This document shows, piece after piece, positions 1-12,500 of a stretch of DNA of 64,000 nt (within the stretch, counting starts at the first letter, position 1; the number at the start of each line of letters is the position of its first letter). A program made the translations under genes and the position numbers. This DNA comes from Todiramphus chloris collaris (taxonomy: Eukaryota; Chordata; Aves; Coraciiformes; Alcedinidae). Below the pieces are notes generated by a model. The model saw only the letters and a list, made by a program, of their open reading frames with translations. It made no database searches and had not been told where the DNA came from. The stretch covers positions 5,505,577-5,569,576 of the forward strand of contig JANVCC010000076.1 of assembly GCA_025345505.1 (NCBI GenBank). The letters run 5' to 3'.

Positions 1-419
1 AGGCAGATCCCATGGGCAAATTACTCCTGGCATAAGACATCATATCAAAATATTCCTACAGCTTTTCATCAAAGAATGTCTTAGTTCAGCCCGTTCCACT
101 CTTCACAAAATATTGGGTGCTTTGGTGTCAAGGTCTTTAAGAGACCTCTAGAGAGATAAATTGTGTCCAATAACTGAGAAACTCTCCTTAGCATCCAGCT
201 GTCCTAAATAGGAATTGAAGGCACAGTATTGATGATTTGTGAAGTGGCTACCCATCACAAACTAGACCAGGGGAAAGAGCTGAGGTACCAAATACACAAT
301 GGTGGCAGTACCTTCACTGCTCCAAGGCTCCCAGCCATTAACCCTCATTGACTCTTGGTTATTCACACGCCCCAATGTCCACCAGAAACCAGTGCTGTCT
401 AAAAGTCAGTATGACCTAC
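1..419 (-). other. PAMR1 intron 4, partial
   Basis: Minus-strand intron sequence downstream of the exon 4 donor. I read it for the next CUB exon and found none. No recognisable repeat is present. Confidence 0.7.
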
Positions 420-534
420 CTTAATTCAATGTTAAATCCAGCTTGAACATGAATAGTCCATTCACATCGTGCATTCAGTGGGTAACCCTCCAGCAAGATC
501 TGACCTCTAGAAGCCCGAAGAACCTGCCCACACC
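420..534 (-). CDS. PAMR1: PAMR1 coding exon 4 (N-terminal part of CUB domain)
   Basis: This 115-base exon is too short for a usual ORF scan and was found by reading the minus strand. The acceptor is CTCCTCAG at 535 and the donor is GTAGGT at 419. It encodes 37 full codons plus split codons and begins C-G-Q-V-L, the usual start of a CUB domain. It includes [11 protein letters not shown] and CEWTIHV, with the conserved Cys-x-Trp of CUB strand structure. The exon ends in phase 2 within I-E-L-R. The next exon should carry the F-D-Y and Y-D-Y-V-E-V part of the CUB domain and lies outside the window. Confidence 0.93.
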
Positions 535-3500
535 CTGAGGAGAAAAAGAAGAAAAAACAAACACATAAACCTGTGTGAGGGATCTTCAAGAGGCATTTGA
601 AGGAAATACATGTAGAAACAAGACTGGAATGAGAAGATAGGGTGGCTTAGGAAGATATATGCTTTCTTACAAGGCAGTGTGTAAAATAATGGGACAGCCA
701 CACGATGGCTATAAAGAGTTATGACTCTATTGAAGTATTACCTAGGCTAAGAGCACCCCTAGAAAAGTTTTAGTTGATTGCTTCTCCCTGGTTTGCAACA
801 AAGCACCATGAAACCATTTCTTAGAGCTTTTGCCCACTCTCGTTGAACCCACCCACTTGGCTGACACTCCAGCTCAGAACAGTTTTGACGGGTCTCATGC
901 TGACCTGTATTATCACTGAAGCTGAGGAAGCTGGAGGGAAAGAGCCAAAGGTACAGTGAATACTTGAATTAGATCAAGTGAGCGAAACAGTGAGAGAAGG
1001 AGCTGTTGCACTCAACATCATCATTTTAAGTCCTTTGCAAGAAGACTCTTGGAGGGAAAACAGCCAATGTATTCCTAGAGGAGACATCTGTTTGTTCTCA
1101 GGATTCACCACATCATCCTCACATGTTAATCCCACTGTGCCAGTGGACATATATAAACATCACAGCTCCTCCATCACTAACTCAGTGTAACATACCTATA
1201 ATATACAGCCCTCATCCCTTCTCTCAGGTTCATTTCTATCCTTTCTCTCCTCCTGTCCCACTTTGTGTGTGTGTCAATCTCAGCATTTTTCCATACTATG
1301 AAATGTACTTCGGTGACCAGCATCAACAGAATAAGATGAAGTACTCTGGTCATTTGTGCCCAGCCTGAGAAAACCATCAGAGGACAATGACTTGAACAAA
1401 CAGCAGACAAGGGCACACACTGAGGAAACAGTATCTTTTCATGGTTGCCCTGCAGCTGTCCCGAGGCAGATGTCCAGGGATAGTTATCCTAATTCCTCAG
1501 CTTGGATGCTGAACATTTTTAGCCTAGAGAGTTTTCTCACCTTTGGTAACCTCTCCCTTTCCCCCAGCTATAAAATATGGCTAATGGCATTTTCCTCTGT
1601 GGAAAAAGGAAAGTTGTTTAGTGATTCTTGAAAGGCCTTCTGTGATCCATAAATGCAAGTGCTAGCAAAATTCACAGTTAAATCATTATGCACCAAATGG
1701 AGTTAATTTCTCAGTTTATACTTTCCTGACAACCTCTTTCCAAATAGAGTCTTGCAGATGGCTACGTTCCCTTGGTAAGCCTTCTATTGCTTTGCTGGGG
1801 GATGAGTCGGTATCTATAAGCAAGAAATTGCCATGAAGACTAACAACATCACTGAACCAGGGGGTACACCACAGATAATGAGGTAAAGTAAAAAGACAAA
1901 CGACCCAAAAGGCCTCCATGGCAATTCTCTTGATTCTTTTTACCTCTTTAGTCCAAGAGAAAGCCCTGCTCCTTCCACTGGTTTCCAAAGAAGAACCCTA
2001 AACTTTTAACTAGTAACTCAGGATGAATCTTTCATACTGAAATGGTGGGTTTTAACACTTGCTTCAGGGCCCTTCCTTCCTTTGGGAAAAGAGGGTGACA
2101 ATGACCTGATTTGGTTAAGCACCAAGCATGTGCGGTTCTCATTGATCTTAGTGTCTGGAAATCAGTCCTGCTGCATCTGGTCTATGGGGAAATGTGAAAA
2201 CTGCAGGTCAATTACTCCTCTTTCTTCTTGAGAAAGTGTTGCTCAAATGAAATACCCTTTGTTCATTTACCCTCAGTTACCCTTAATTAAGCAGGACCCA
2301 AGGAAACAGAAATCCTGCTCAGAAGAGTTCCTCAAAAGTGTTTCATTCTCCTCTGTGGCTCACTTAGTTCCCTCTGTAAAAGGCAAGGATTAATGACTGT
2401 GCCCAGCAACCACATTAGGATTCAGCAAGTACAGCAGGATCTGCTATGGTGCACATGATAATGCTCCTTCCCACCGCAAGAAACAGGACCTTGTGCTGCC
2501 TTTGGCTCCTGCCTCAAAAACAACCTGAGACAAAGCTTCTAGAAATCTTCAGATGGTTTGACAGGGGGCTTGGACCACCTCAAAGAAAGTTTCCCTTTCG
2601 TCCCAAGGGGCTTTTGAGTTTCCAATGCCTTTTACAAAGGAAAGCCAAAGAACTGGTGCAGAGATACTTGTATGCACAGCATACTAAATGCACTGTACTG
2701 TTTGCAGTGGTACAGCCTGAACTCTCTGGACACTGGTGCCAAGGAAGTAGGTTTGTCCAGCAAAGCAGGTGGTCCAGAGGCTAAAGAGGAGCCATTCAAT
2801 GAATGCCTCCAAAAGAATGTTCTCAGATTTGCTACCACCCTTCTCCACATGAAGCACCTTTGCGATCACATCAGCTCTGCGCTCTTGTATCTCCAGTCCT
2901 TCTTGCAGAAGTTAGGCTGACTCCTCAGACCAACAGGTCTGTTGATCAAAAGGAGTCTTTTCCCATTCTGAACCTGCGGGAGACCTGGAAAGCTCTCAAA
3001 AATAATTTGCATTCTAACCACAGATGCTGGCAAATTCTGCCTCATTTACAAAAAAATAATCCACTTTGGCGGAGTGTCAACATCCTTGTTCCGTTCCTGT
3101 TCCTGAAAAAAAGGCAGCTTTCAGGGCCACAGTAAGATTTCCTCTAAGGCTTGTTAGTAATAGAAAAGAAAACAATTCAGGACACCTCTGAGTTGTAGCC
3201 CACGGAGACCCATGGGTTGATGGAGGAAGAGGTCCTGAGGAGACCTCTGGTAAGAGCTCATTATCTGCTGTTCAAGTGCTACAGCATTGATGTGTGGCTC
3301 CTTCAAAGGCTGAAAGGATTGAATAGAGAAGAATGAGAAAAGAAACGTTACTGGTATTAAGAAACAGGATGATATGGGAAGACTGCTGTCACTCATCATG
3401 CCTTGTTGCTACCTGTTGCTTGTTGGTCATCAGTATTGTATGAAACACTAATGTTTGCGAAGTCTCTAGAACTACAAGTGCTGTTGCTCATCATAGGGAC

Positions 3501-6500
3501 CAGATCTGGACAGCAAGGCTGAGGACAGCTGTTAGGTAATACCACTTTTTCCCATGTTTTGATGGAGTACGTGTTCTCAAGTGACATAACAGGCAGAGGT
3601 TGACAAAGGCTGGTACAAAAGAAAGGGTCCTGCAGGATCATTTTTCTTCTAGTTTTAGATTCTGATGTGCTTTTTAAGAGCTTGATAGTGAAGTCCAATA
3701 AACAGTTCCATTAGGAGAAGTCTTAGTACCAACTTAACTCTATTCGGTGTATTTATTTCCTAATAACATTCCTTTGGACTACCCTATACCGTTTCTCTTA
3801 TTAGCAAATGATCTGGTGCCCCTTGGCTGTTTCTCAGCCGTGTCCTTGTGTCTGGCTGTGCCGGCAGGACAGGACTAGCTGGCCAGCCCCACGGACCGGC
3901 CCAAGCTACTTCTCCCTCACCGCAGCCCTCCAGGCTTTCCCTGGCAGTTCCCAGAAACCGCTCCCAGGGCCTCACCCTGCCCTCCAGATTGTGGGCAGCC
4001 CCTTGACCACGGCCCTGTGGCTGTGCCAGCGCCTCTAGCCCAACGAGCCAGGCAGAAGAGGCGCCAGGGCTGCGGGGCTGCCCCGCGGGCAGGCCGCACT
4101 CCCCTTGGGCTGAGCAGGCTCTGCCTCAGAGCGGCCCCCGCCCCACCGCAGCGCGGCATCCAGCCCATAGCCTACCCCGCCCCGCGCAGCCCCTCCTGCC
4201 TACGCGAGCCGCCATTTCCCCCTCCGCCTGACAGACGAGGGCGGGGCGGCGGGGGAAGGGACCGGAGACCGGGGCCAGGGGCCGGAGCCCGGTCCTCCTC
4301 CGAGAGTGCCCCCTCCGCTAGCTGGGTCTTCCCCCGGGCGCCACCTTGCGCCCGCACGGCGGCGGCGGCGCCTGAGGAAAACGGCTCGGCTAGAGGGCGG
4401 GGGCTGCGCCGCGGGAGGGAAGTCCCCGGCGGGCCGGGGCAGTGTCTTTGGGGCGTGTTCGGTACTGAAGGGAGGGAGCCGGAGGGGTGTCGGTTAGGAG
4501 CCGGGACGCTCGCCCGGTTTCGGCGGAGCCCGCCTGAGCCGCTCGCCACCGTAGCCGGCCTTAGGGCCGGGCTTCGCGGCAACGCGCCCCGTGCCCCGCG
4601 AGAGGGAGACAAAGCCCGGCGCTGCCCGGACGCTGTGTCCGCCGGAGCACCGCCGGGCCTTGGGGGCTGCTGCCTGCTCCTCCGGCTTTCTCCGTGCAGG
4701 GGCGAGGTAGAGGCGGGCCTGGCTTTGACAGGAAGAGCCAGAATCTGGCGAAGAAGCCTCAGCTGGGGCCTCCGTGCAAGGACAGGGCTGCCGAGAGGAG
4801 CCCGCCTTTCACAGCGCGGCTCCCCGCAGCCGCCGAGCTGCTGCGCGGTGGCGCTGCCTGCGCGGCTTGTGCGCGGCGCCGGGCCTGCGGGGCCTGCCGT
4901 TGATTACTAGCGGAGGGCAGTGGCATTTGAAGTACAGGATGAAGTACACATGTTACATTCCGCAATTACTGTGGTTTCCTCTCCCGTGTTCCCGGTGTTT
5001 ATTGGCACTCTGCCACTGGCAGAGGCCCCCTGTGGGCAGGCTGCAAGGTTCCAGATGTGGCCCTGCATTCAGGTACCAAAGAGAGATGCCTCCTCCTTCG
5101 CTCACTCTTCCCAAATGTGTTGTGTTGGCGCATCCGCTGCTCCAGCAGCCAGTGCGCTCTGTTGTTCAAAGGTTACGCCCTGGCCGCTGTCCAGGTGCAA
5201 AGCAACAGAGCTGTGAGCCTGCAGACCGGCACCTGGCATGGGTACGGGCTGCTTCCAGGACATGCAGTCCACAGTCAAGGCCAAAAGTGAGATAGCCGTG
5301 AGAGCCAGACCAGGGGAGCTCAGAAGTGTGCTGGGATCACAGCCGTTTCCCTGTGCTCCTCTTTACAAGTAAGAAGAGACAACAGCATTATCTACTCATT
5401 CTACCATGCCCCTGAAGTACTGAAGAACCACACAAAAGAGACCACGTCCTCAGTGTTGCACTGCTTCCCTCAAAATAGCAAATGGTAGGAAAAACTCTAT
5501 AACACTGTCCTGGTTTGAGTGACAACAGAAACAATTCTATTCAGTGATTTTACTTTTCAGCTCAGTTCTTCTAACTAACAGCACTTTCTGAAGCTAGCAG
5601 ACTGTTTTCCCAGGCAATGTCTGCTGCTAGCAGTGATAACATCCCATGTGTAGAGTTAGTACCAAGTACAGGTGTGCAGACCAAGGCTTCTGCTGGATCT
5701 TGTGTACCACATTGGGGGTGAATCCAGCTCCTGTACACAGCTCCCGTCTGCTGCGGTGCCCAGTCTGGGAGTCCCCCAGTGCCTGCTCTACAGCATCAGT
5801 GGTGACAGTGGTGTAATTACCATCAGGGGGCTTGGGTTTGATACTGATTTTGTATATATTTGTATATTCATTGTTATTATTATTAATTTTCATTAAAGCT
5901 GTTCTAGTTTCCTTTTCTATTCGCTCCCTTATTCCCTTTCTGCTCCCATTTGGGGAGGGAAGGGCGTTAACAGAGAGCGTCTGTTGTAGGTCTAAGGGGC
6001 CACCCTGGCCCTAAACTGTGACAAAGACAAAGCTTTGCAAAATTTCAATTTTGCAAAAATGTCCAAATAGACTGCACTGTGAGGATGTATGTGCTTTAAA
6101 ACACAAGTAGACAGAGCAGGCTGGAATATACTGCAGGCAGCTGATCTGCTCAGGCAGAGGGAGGAAGGATTAGATGAGCTAATGATTCCTTCTCAGCTCT
6201 GCTCTTATAAAAAGTGCCAGGAGAGCTCTAGCATCGACCCAGAGCAAACAGGGCTTTAAAGTGGTACCTGAAATCACACTATAAAGTGCAAGGCACTCAG
6301 TTTATCAACTCCTGAAGCACCAAGGTTGAGTTATCCCTGTTGCTGAAACATGTTGATTCCCCCTATTCCTGTTATTTGAAGCAATGATTTTATTTTGTTT
6401 GCTTTCGCCTCCTGAATGGTCTGGGCTGTGTTGGGAAAGCATGTTCAATTGTTGCTTTAAAATCAATGCCTAAGAGGAGACAAGACTAAGGTGTGTAGAA

Positions 6501-9500
6501 TAATGGACAGAACAGAGTAGGAAAAGCAGGCTCTGCTCTCATCCCTTTCAGTGAAATGTGAACAAAGAGACACTCAATAAAAATTGAAAGAGGATGGATG
6601 AAAGGCTATACCTTCACCGGTGGGAAATTGGTAAAGGAAATACCAGTCTGTATCCAATTAGCTTATGAATTCATTATTGAGAGACGGCATTGGGACCAAC
6701 AGCTGAGCAAAATACAAGAAGCAGGAGCTTTTGTACACTGTCGGGAACAAAACCTTCAAATATCGCTACCAGAGCCTGAAACACTCCCGGTCCATCACCG
6801 CGCTGTTAGCAGTGGCAAGACACTGTTTTCCAGAGCTGCCTTAGAATGCATTGGAGCTGTGCAAACGAGGGAGGGAGCACTGGCACTTCCCTGGGGCTGG
6901 TTCTGCAGCCCTGGGGTTGCAAGAGGACAGAGGAGAAGCTCTTTGATATAGCTGTTGCCATTGTAAATGTTTATGTTTTGCCAAAGTCCTCTAGGGAATC
7001 AGTTATGCAGAAGTATGTCCAAGAAATGCAGAGAATGGAAAATTTCCAGAGTCACAGTAGTTAAAGTTTTAAAATAAACCAAAACAAACCAGAAGTTTAG
7101 TAGGGTTGTAACCTCCTGTGACTTGGGGCTCAGGCCAATCCCTAGCAGAGGAGCACTGGGAGAGAAGTTTTCCCCAATGTAGATTTGCTTACTGCCTGCT
7201 TGTGCTTGCCCTCTCCTTCCCGTGCCCTTTGCAAGAGTCACCGTACAGGAACAGCTGGAAAGGCACAGCATGGCTCTGGCTCCGTCCCACCACTCCCTCT
7301 CCCTGACAGGATCCCCTGCCCATGTAGAACACTTACTCATGCAGTCCCCTCCGTACCAGCCAGCTCTGCACTCTGCACAGTAGATGCCCTTGATGTAGAA
7401 GTCATCAAGTGTCCCTCCCCAGGAGCCATTGCGGCAGGACTTGCAGTTCTCAAAAATGGTGCAGCCTGTAAGGAGAGCCACTGTGTTAGAGAAAAGCTAA
7501 GGTGGGTTGTCCTGTGTGGAGAAGAGCACCACAAAAAATGCCAGGGACGTTAGTGACTGCCGTGGTGCTGACAGCTTCCCTGCTGTGGACTGTACCCACC
7601 CTCCACCCCCAAACCCTAGGCAGCTCAGATTCTGCGATTTGGAGCCAAAGTCTGTGTGACTTGCCCAGATCTCTAAATCTCATTGCTCTGACTGTAAGTG
7701 CCTCTCTCAGGAGTCTGAATGTGCATGCTGGAGACGCCTGGGCACAGCCCAAGTGATTCTGATGTCTTCTAACCTGGTCCTGTCTCCTCCTGCTCTCACC
7801 TTTCACTTTGCCCTTTCCTCACTTCTCGCTGGACTTCTAAGTCATCTCTTTCCTTGCTTTGGGGATGCAAATAATCCCAGAACACCTACAAAATACTGCT
7901 GGTATGAAGCCAACTGCAGCATCACCCTTTGACAGCTCCCAAGCCTACCCAAGACGCCCTGAGGACAGCACTGCTGGTAGAAAGTGTTGTTTTTTCTGGC
8001 AGCAGTGCTACTTGCTGCAAGGCGCCTTGCCAAGTGTCTCGCTGCTGTCAGTAGAGTGGCAGAGAGAGTTCCTAAGGAGATGGGGGGCAATCCCATGCCC
8101 CAGTGAGATGTGCCTTGCCCTTGCCGCTCCCCTACTCAGCAGCTACCATGACGTGCTGTTGCCTTGGCCAAAGGTTTTGTGTGAACGCAGTGTGGCCCTA
8201 AACATACCTGGGTGGATTAAGCAGGAATCACACTCATTCTCCTCGTTTCTGCAGCAGGGAATGGTGTAGCCCACTCTTTCCTTCCGTCCTGGGCAGATGC
8301 ATTCGATTTGGTCATATTCGCAGCACTCCCGACACATGATATTCCACTCGGCGCCCGGGCAGTTTTCATTGATCACTGTGTACTCTGCAAGCAGGGAACA
8401 GAGAGGGGGATATGTGGAAATAATCCATCACCTGCTGAGGGTTGACAGGATCTATTATTCAGTGATTTGTCAGATCACGTACAGCATGAGGCTGGCTGAG
8501 GTCTTTGGCCCAGGAAATCCCAAACTACGTGATAACCTGGGGCCAAAACATCAGCTCAGTTTGGATGTCTAAAGAACACACGGGCAGTTCTGCAGTGCCA
8601 GCCAGAGGAGGCAAACAGAGCAGAGGGAAAGAATATTCAGTCTTTTCTCTTCAAGGCCTCGCCATTTCTGTTGTGAGAAAAACAGTTTTAAAAAACCACG
8701 GGGGATGACATCACATGAGAAAGTCTTCTTCACAGTGCAGGACCGATTTACGGCTTCAGATATAGTATAGATCATTTAAGCTAAAATAGCACATTTTGGT
8801 CATATTTCTGTTTTTTAATTTGCTACTCTTTCCACCAGGAAAGGCCAATTTTGAGGCTGGATTTTAGCTGGTTTCACTCCCAATTTTCACTCAGAAACAC
8901 GGTGTTATACTCGGCTTTGCTGCCAAAGGAAACAAGAGTTTTCATTATTCTTAAAGGTTCATTTTGTCTGGCATTTCTAATCTGGTAACATTATTAATAT
9001 CTTTTTATTATTTAGCATAGCCTCATATGATGATATTTAAGCTATGCTGGAAGTGCCCTTTTAGGAAATGACCTCAGACTGTGACTCTGGACTGCCACAG
9101 TAAGTGCAGACTCCACCTTTCTCCACTAGCGTGCTGTCTAAATTCTACAAAGTAAAATCTGATGAGTGCGTGGTGCTGTCAACATGTCTCCTAACCAGCC
9201 GACAGACCTGATGACTGCTTTCATGGAGTTTGATGGTAAAAAGAGAGAGAGCAGACTAGAAAGATGAGACATGAAGGAAACATAATGAGACAATCTCTTT
9301 TTTCTTCCCTTTCTCCCCACTCCCCNNNNNNNNNNNNNNNNNNNNNNNNNNNNNNNNNNNNNNNNNNNNNNNNNNNNNNNNNNNNNNNNNNNNNNNNNNN
9401 NNNNNNNNNNNNNNNNNNNNNNNNNTTTTTTTTCCTGTCCTTTTTTTTTTTTTACTGTTGCTGCCACCCCCCCCCCCCTCTCTTTTTTTTTTTTTTTCGG

Positions 9501-12500
9501 TTTTTTTTTTTTTTTTTTTTGCAGTTTTTTTTTCTCCTTTTGTTTTAAACTCTGAGTAAGAGGGCTGGCTTGTCGCTGCAACAAGCCATACACCTCTAAG
9601 GCACAGCACTCCTGCCTGTGCCTGTACCTGGTTTCTTTCTCACACTGCTGGGTTTTTTGTTTCATTGTGCCTTGTTACCTCAGTGTCATGTTTAGTGGAG
9701 CACCTTGCCACTGAACCTTGCTGCTCTGTCTCACTTGATTCTCCATAGCCTCATGAAGCCCGGTTCCTGGAAGTGCATCTTTTCGCCTAATGATATTTAC
9801 TAGTTCCATAAAAAGGGGACCACCAAAGTGTTTCTTTGGGTTTTTTTCACTTTGCCTAGGAAATGAAGTTCAGCCCTTCATGGTCCTCAGAATGGAGTCT
9901 TTCTCTTATGCCTGGTATACTGACTGGGGAAAGTCCATTGCTGCTCTGAGTTTGGAAACCAGGCTGCTGCTTGTGCTGAAACCCTTCCATTCCCCCTCCC
10001 TTTCCCCATAATCATTCCAAGGAGAAAAAGAAAGCTGCTTCTGTCATTCCGTAAGGTTCTGTCATTGTTTATTCCAATAATAAATTTTTGCATCAAAATA
10101 ACCTTAGTGTTTAGCAGTTACATAGTCTTTTGCCTGTAGATCTTGACATGCTCTACGAAGTCCTTTTTCCGGATGGGAAACCTCAACACAAGGGAAGGGA
10201 AGTGACTTTGCTCAAGGTCCCAGGGAAAAACAATAGCAGAGCTGGGAATAAAATTCATGCCTTCTAATTCCCAGAACAGCAGTCAATGAACTTGGCCAAG
10301 TTGGGACATTTTAACCTATGGCTATTATTCTCTTTTAATGAAGCCATTTATCTACGAACTGTATCTGATTCAGATTCCAGAGCAAATTGATTGCACGTGT
10401 CTAATTATCTTATTAGAATAGACACTCTGTCTGATACATCTCACCATACATGACTGAAAATAGCTGTTTCTGTGGTGTATGGGGGTAGGGGTCTCAGTCA
10501 TTGTTGAAGGAGGACTCCCCAAAGTCTGAGTAATAAGTAACTACCCAATACCCAGGAGCTTTTGCTGAGGAAGCTTTTTGCTTCAAGTTCTCATGTTTCC
10601 CAGCTCAAGCTAGTAATCTAATTTTTCTCAGGATTGCTAAAGCTTACTAATAAAGTGGCTCTATCCATATGGGTTGTAGCTGTAAATTGCCCAAGAGACA
10701 TTGCTATCTATAAAATGATCAAAATGCTCACAAGCAGAGTTGCGCTGGGGTGACTAAGGCACGTCTCCACCCTTGCAGGTGTCCAAAACCTGGTGAGATA
10801 AGGCTGTGAGCAACACAAGGTAATTTCCAAGTTAGAACTTTTCTGAGAGAGGGGCTGGACCCAATGACCTCCAGAAGTCCCTTTCAGCCTAAACTACTCT
10901 ATGCTTCCATAAAATATTTCATATGTAAGTGTGTAGAGAGTGTATGTATGTGTGCATATGCATATTTAGGTTTATATGTAGAGCTTGTGTACGTAACAGT
11001 GCGAGAAAGCAGATACCACACTTATTCCTGGTGAATCAAATGGGTATTTTTGTAATGTAAATAGAGTTTAAGGTAATATTTAGTGTTAAGATGGGAGCAA
11101 CAGATCTTGGCCCCCCTTTTGCTTCCACCTAGAAATGCTGTTTTCTCACTTCTTGCCCTTGTCTCTACTAAGATGATGAAAATAGACTTATCTTTTGATT
11201 TACTGATGATATAATTCCCTTTCAGGTTCTCAGTTACTGCATTTGGGCAACATACATAGCCTTGACAAGGAAATATGTGGATTTGATTTTTTTTTGCAGT
11301 GATCCTCCCTGTAGGATTTTCTTCACAGAAATAATGAAATCTATTATTCTGAAGTTTTGTAGATTCTGTTGTTCAGAGATATTTGTATGAAGAATATATG
11401 CACCTCTTTAGTAACAGTAGGATCCCTTTTGTTTTGTGGATGTATCTCCGGGCTACTGAACAAAAGGCAAAGGAAAACCTTCCCTCAGAAATTTAACAGG
11501 GAGATGCACAGGGCTGCTAGCGCGTGTAATGAATGTTTGTGTTGCTGGGCTCGGCCTGGACTCCAGGGAGGAAGAGGCATAACCCTGCTCCCACTGTTGT
11601 GTTTGGGGAATGGTAACCACTAGCAGCTCCACACACCCACACTTGGCCATTATTACCCAAACCAGGAGAGAAAGAGGCAGAGAAGAGTGGGGGGAGATTT
11701 ATGGACCGAGTAAAATCCTGAAACCAGGCCTTGGCAAGCTGTGGCAGAGATAATTGTGGGGTACTTTGTGTGGGCCTGACTTTGATAGTCCTCCAAAGCA
11801 GGCAGTCTAGCTTGCAGGCAATGTCTGCATCTCCCAGCATCTAACACAGTCCAGAAAGAGGCTTGACCTGATTTTGGGAGAAACGGGAAGAAGCTGCTTG
11901 AAAGCCTGTGCAAAATATTTAGCTGAAAAGAACAAACAAACCTCTGGACAGCCAAATAAACAGTGGATTAATTTACGGGATTTTAATGATGGAAGAAAAG
12001 CCCATTAAATCAAGGGATAAGCAGCACACATGGAAGCAGCTCAAGACCATGGAAACCAAGGAAGAAATGGCGGTGTTGGGAAAACACGCGGGCCTCTGGG
12101 GAAGGTGCCGGAGGGAAGACATGCTCGAGTCGGAAGCCAGGCAGAGCACAACACAGTGTTTCACCCAATGCTTTACGTCCAGCCTGAGGGACGAGTGAGC
12201 ACTGAAGCATAAGCAGGATGGCCAGTAATTATTGTGTGTTTCCAGGTTCAAATGGCAACACATTCATGCTTTTCACTGACATCTTCACCTATCAAGAGTG
12301 CTTAGTCCCTACAGCACGTTTCAGATCCTAAAGCCTGTCAGTGATGGATTTTGTAAGGCAGCAGTAGGAGGGGATGTTCCCAGTCAAAGTCCTCCCTGTT
12401 AGCAGTGTCGGTCCAAGGGCTGAGTTGCAGCAACAGCAATCCATCACAGTGATGCTGCTACCTCCCCTGCTTCCCCACACTGAGCTGGGGCTTGGGAGCA

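Larger units (their letters stand above)
535..7336 (-). other. PAMR1 intron 3
   Basis: About 6.8 kb between exons 3 and 4. It contains a possible MIR-like remnant near 1536-1600, an isolated CpG island at about 4000-4920 and an LTR at 5506-6024. Open frames at 2446-2784 and 6598-6951 have no recognisable domain and no coding evidence. No other gene is visible. Confidence 0.75.

Noticed and set aside
1-419. Search for PAMR1 exon 5 (second half of CUB)
   Set aside because: No sequence encoding the expected Y-D-Y-V-E-V motif was found on the minus strand, so the exon is outside the window.
4017-4910. 297-codon plus-strand open frame in the CpG island
   Set aside because: It starts at a GTG, its product is Arg/Pro/Gly/Ala-rich with no domain, and overlapping frames on both strands are also open. 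GC content explains it.
6598-6951. 117-codon plus-strand ORF in PAMR1 intron 3
   Set aside because: No domain, no splice context, and one ORF of this length is expected by chance.
9138-9665. 175-codon minus-strand frame across the gap
   Set aside because: It runs through 100 N and homopolymers, so the Lys/X-rich product is an artefact.
10921-10985. Alternating TATG/TGTA stretch as possible Z-DNA
   Set aside because: Too irregular to support a structural call.
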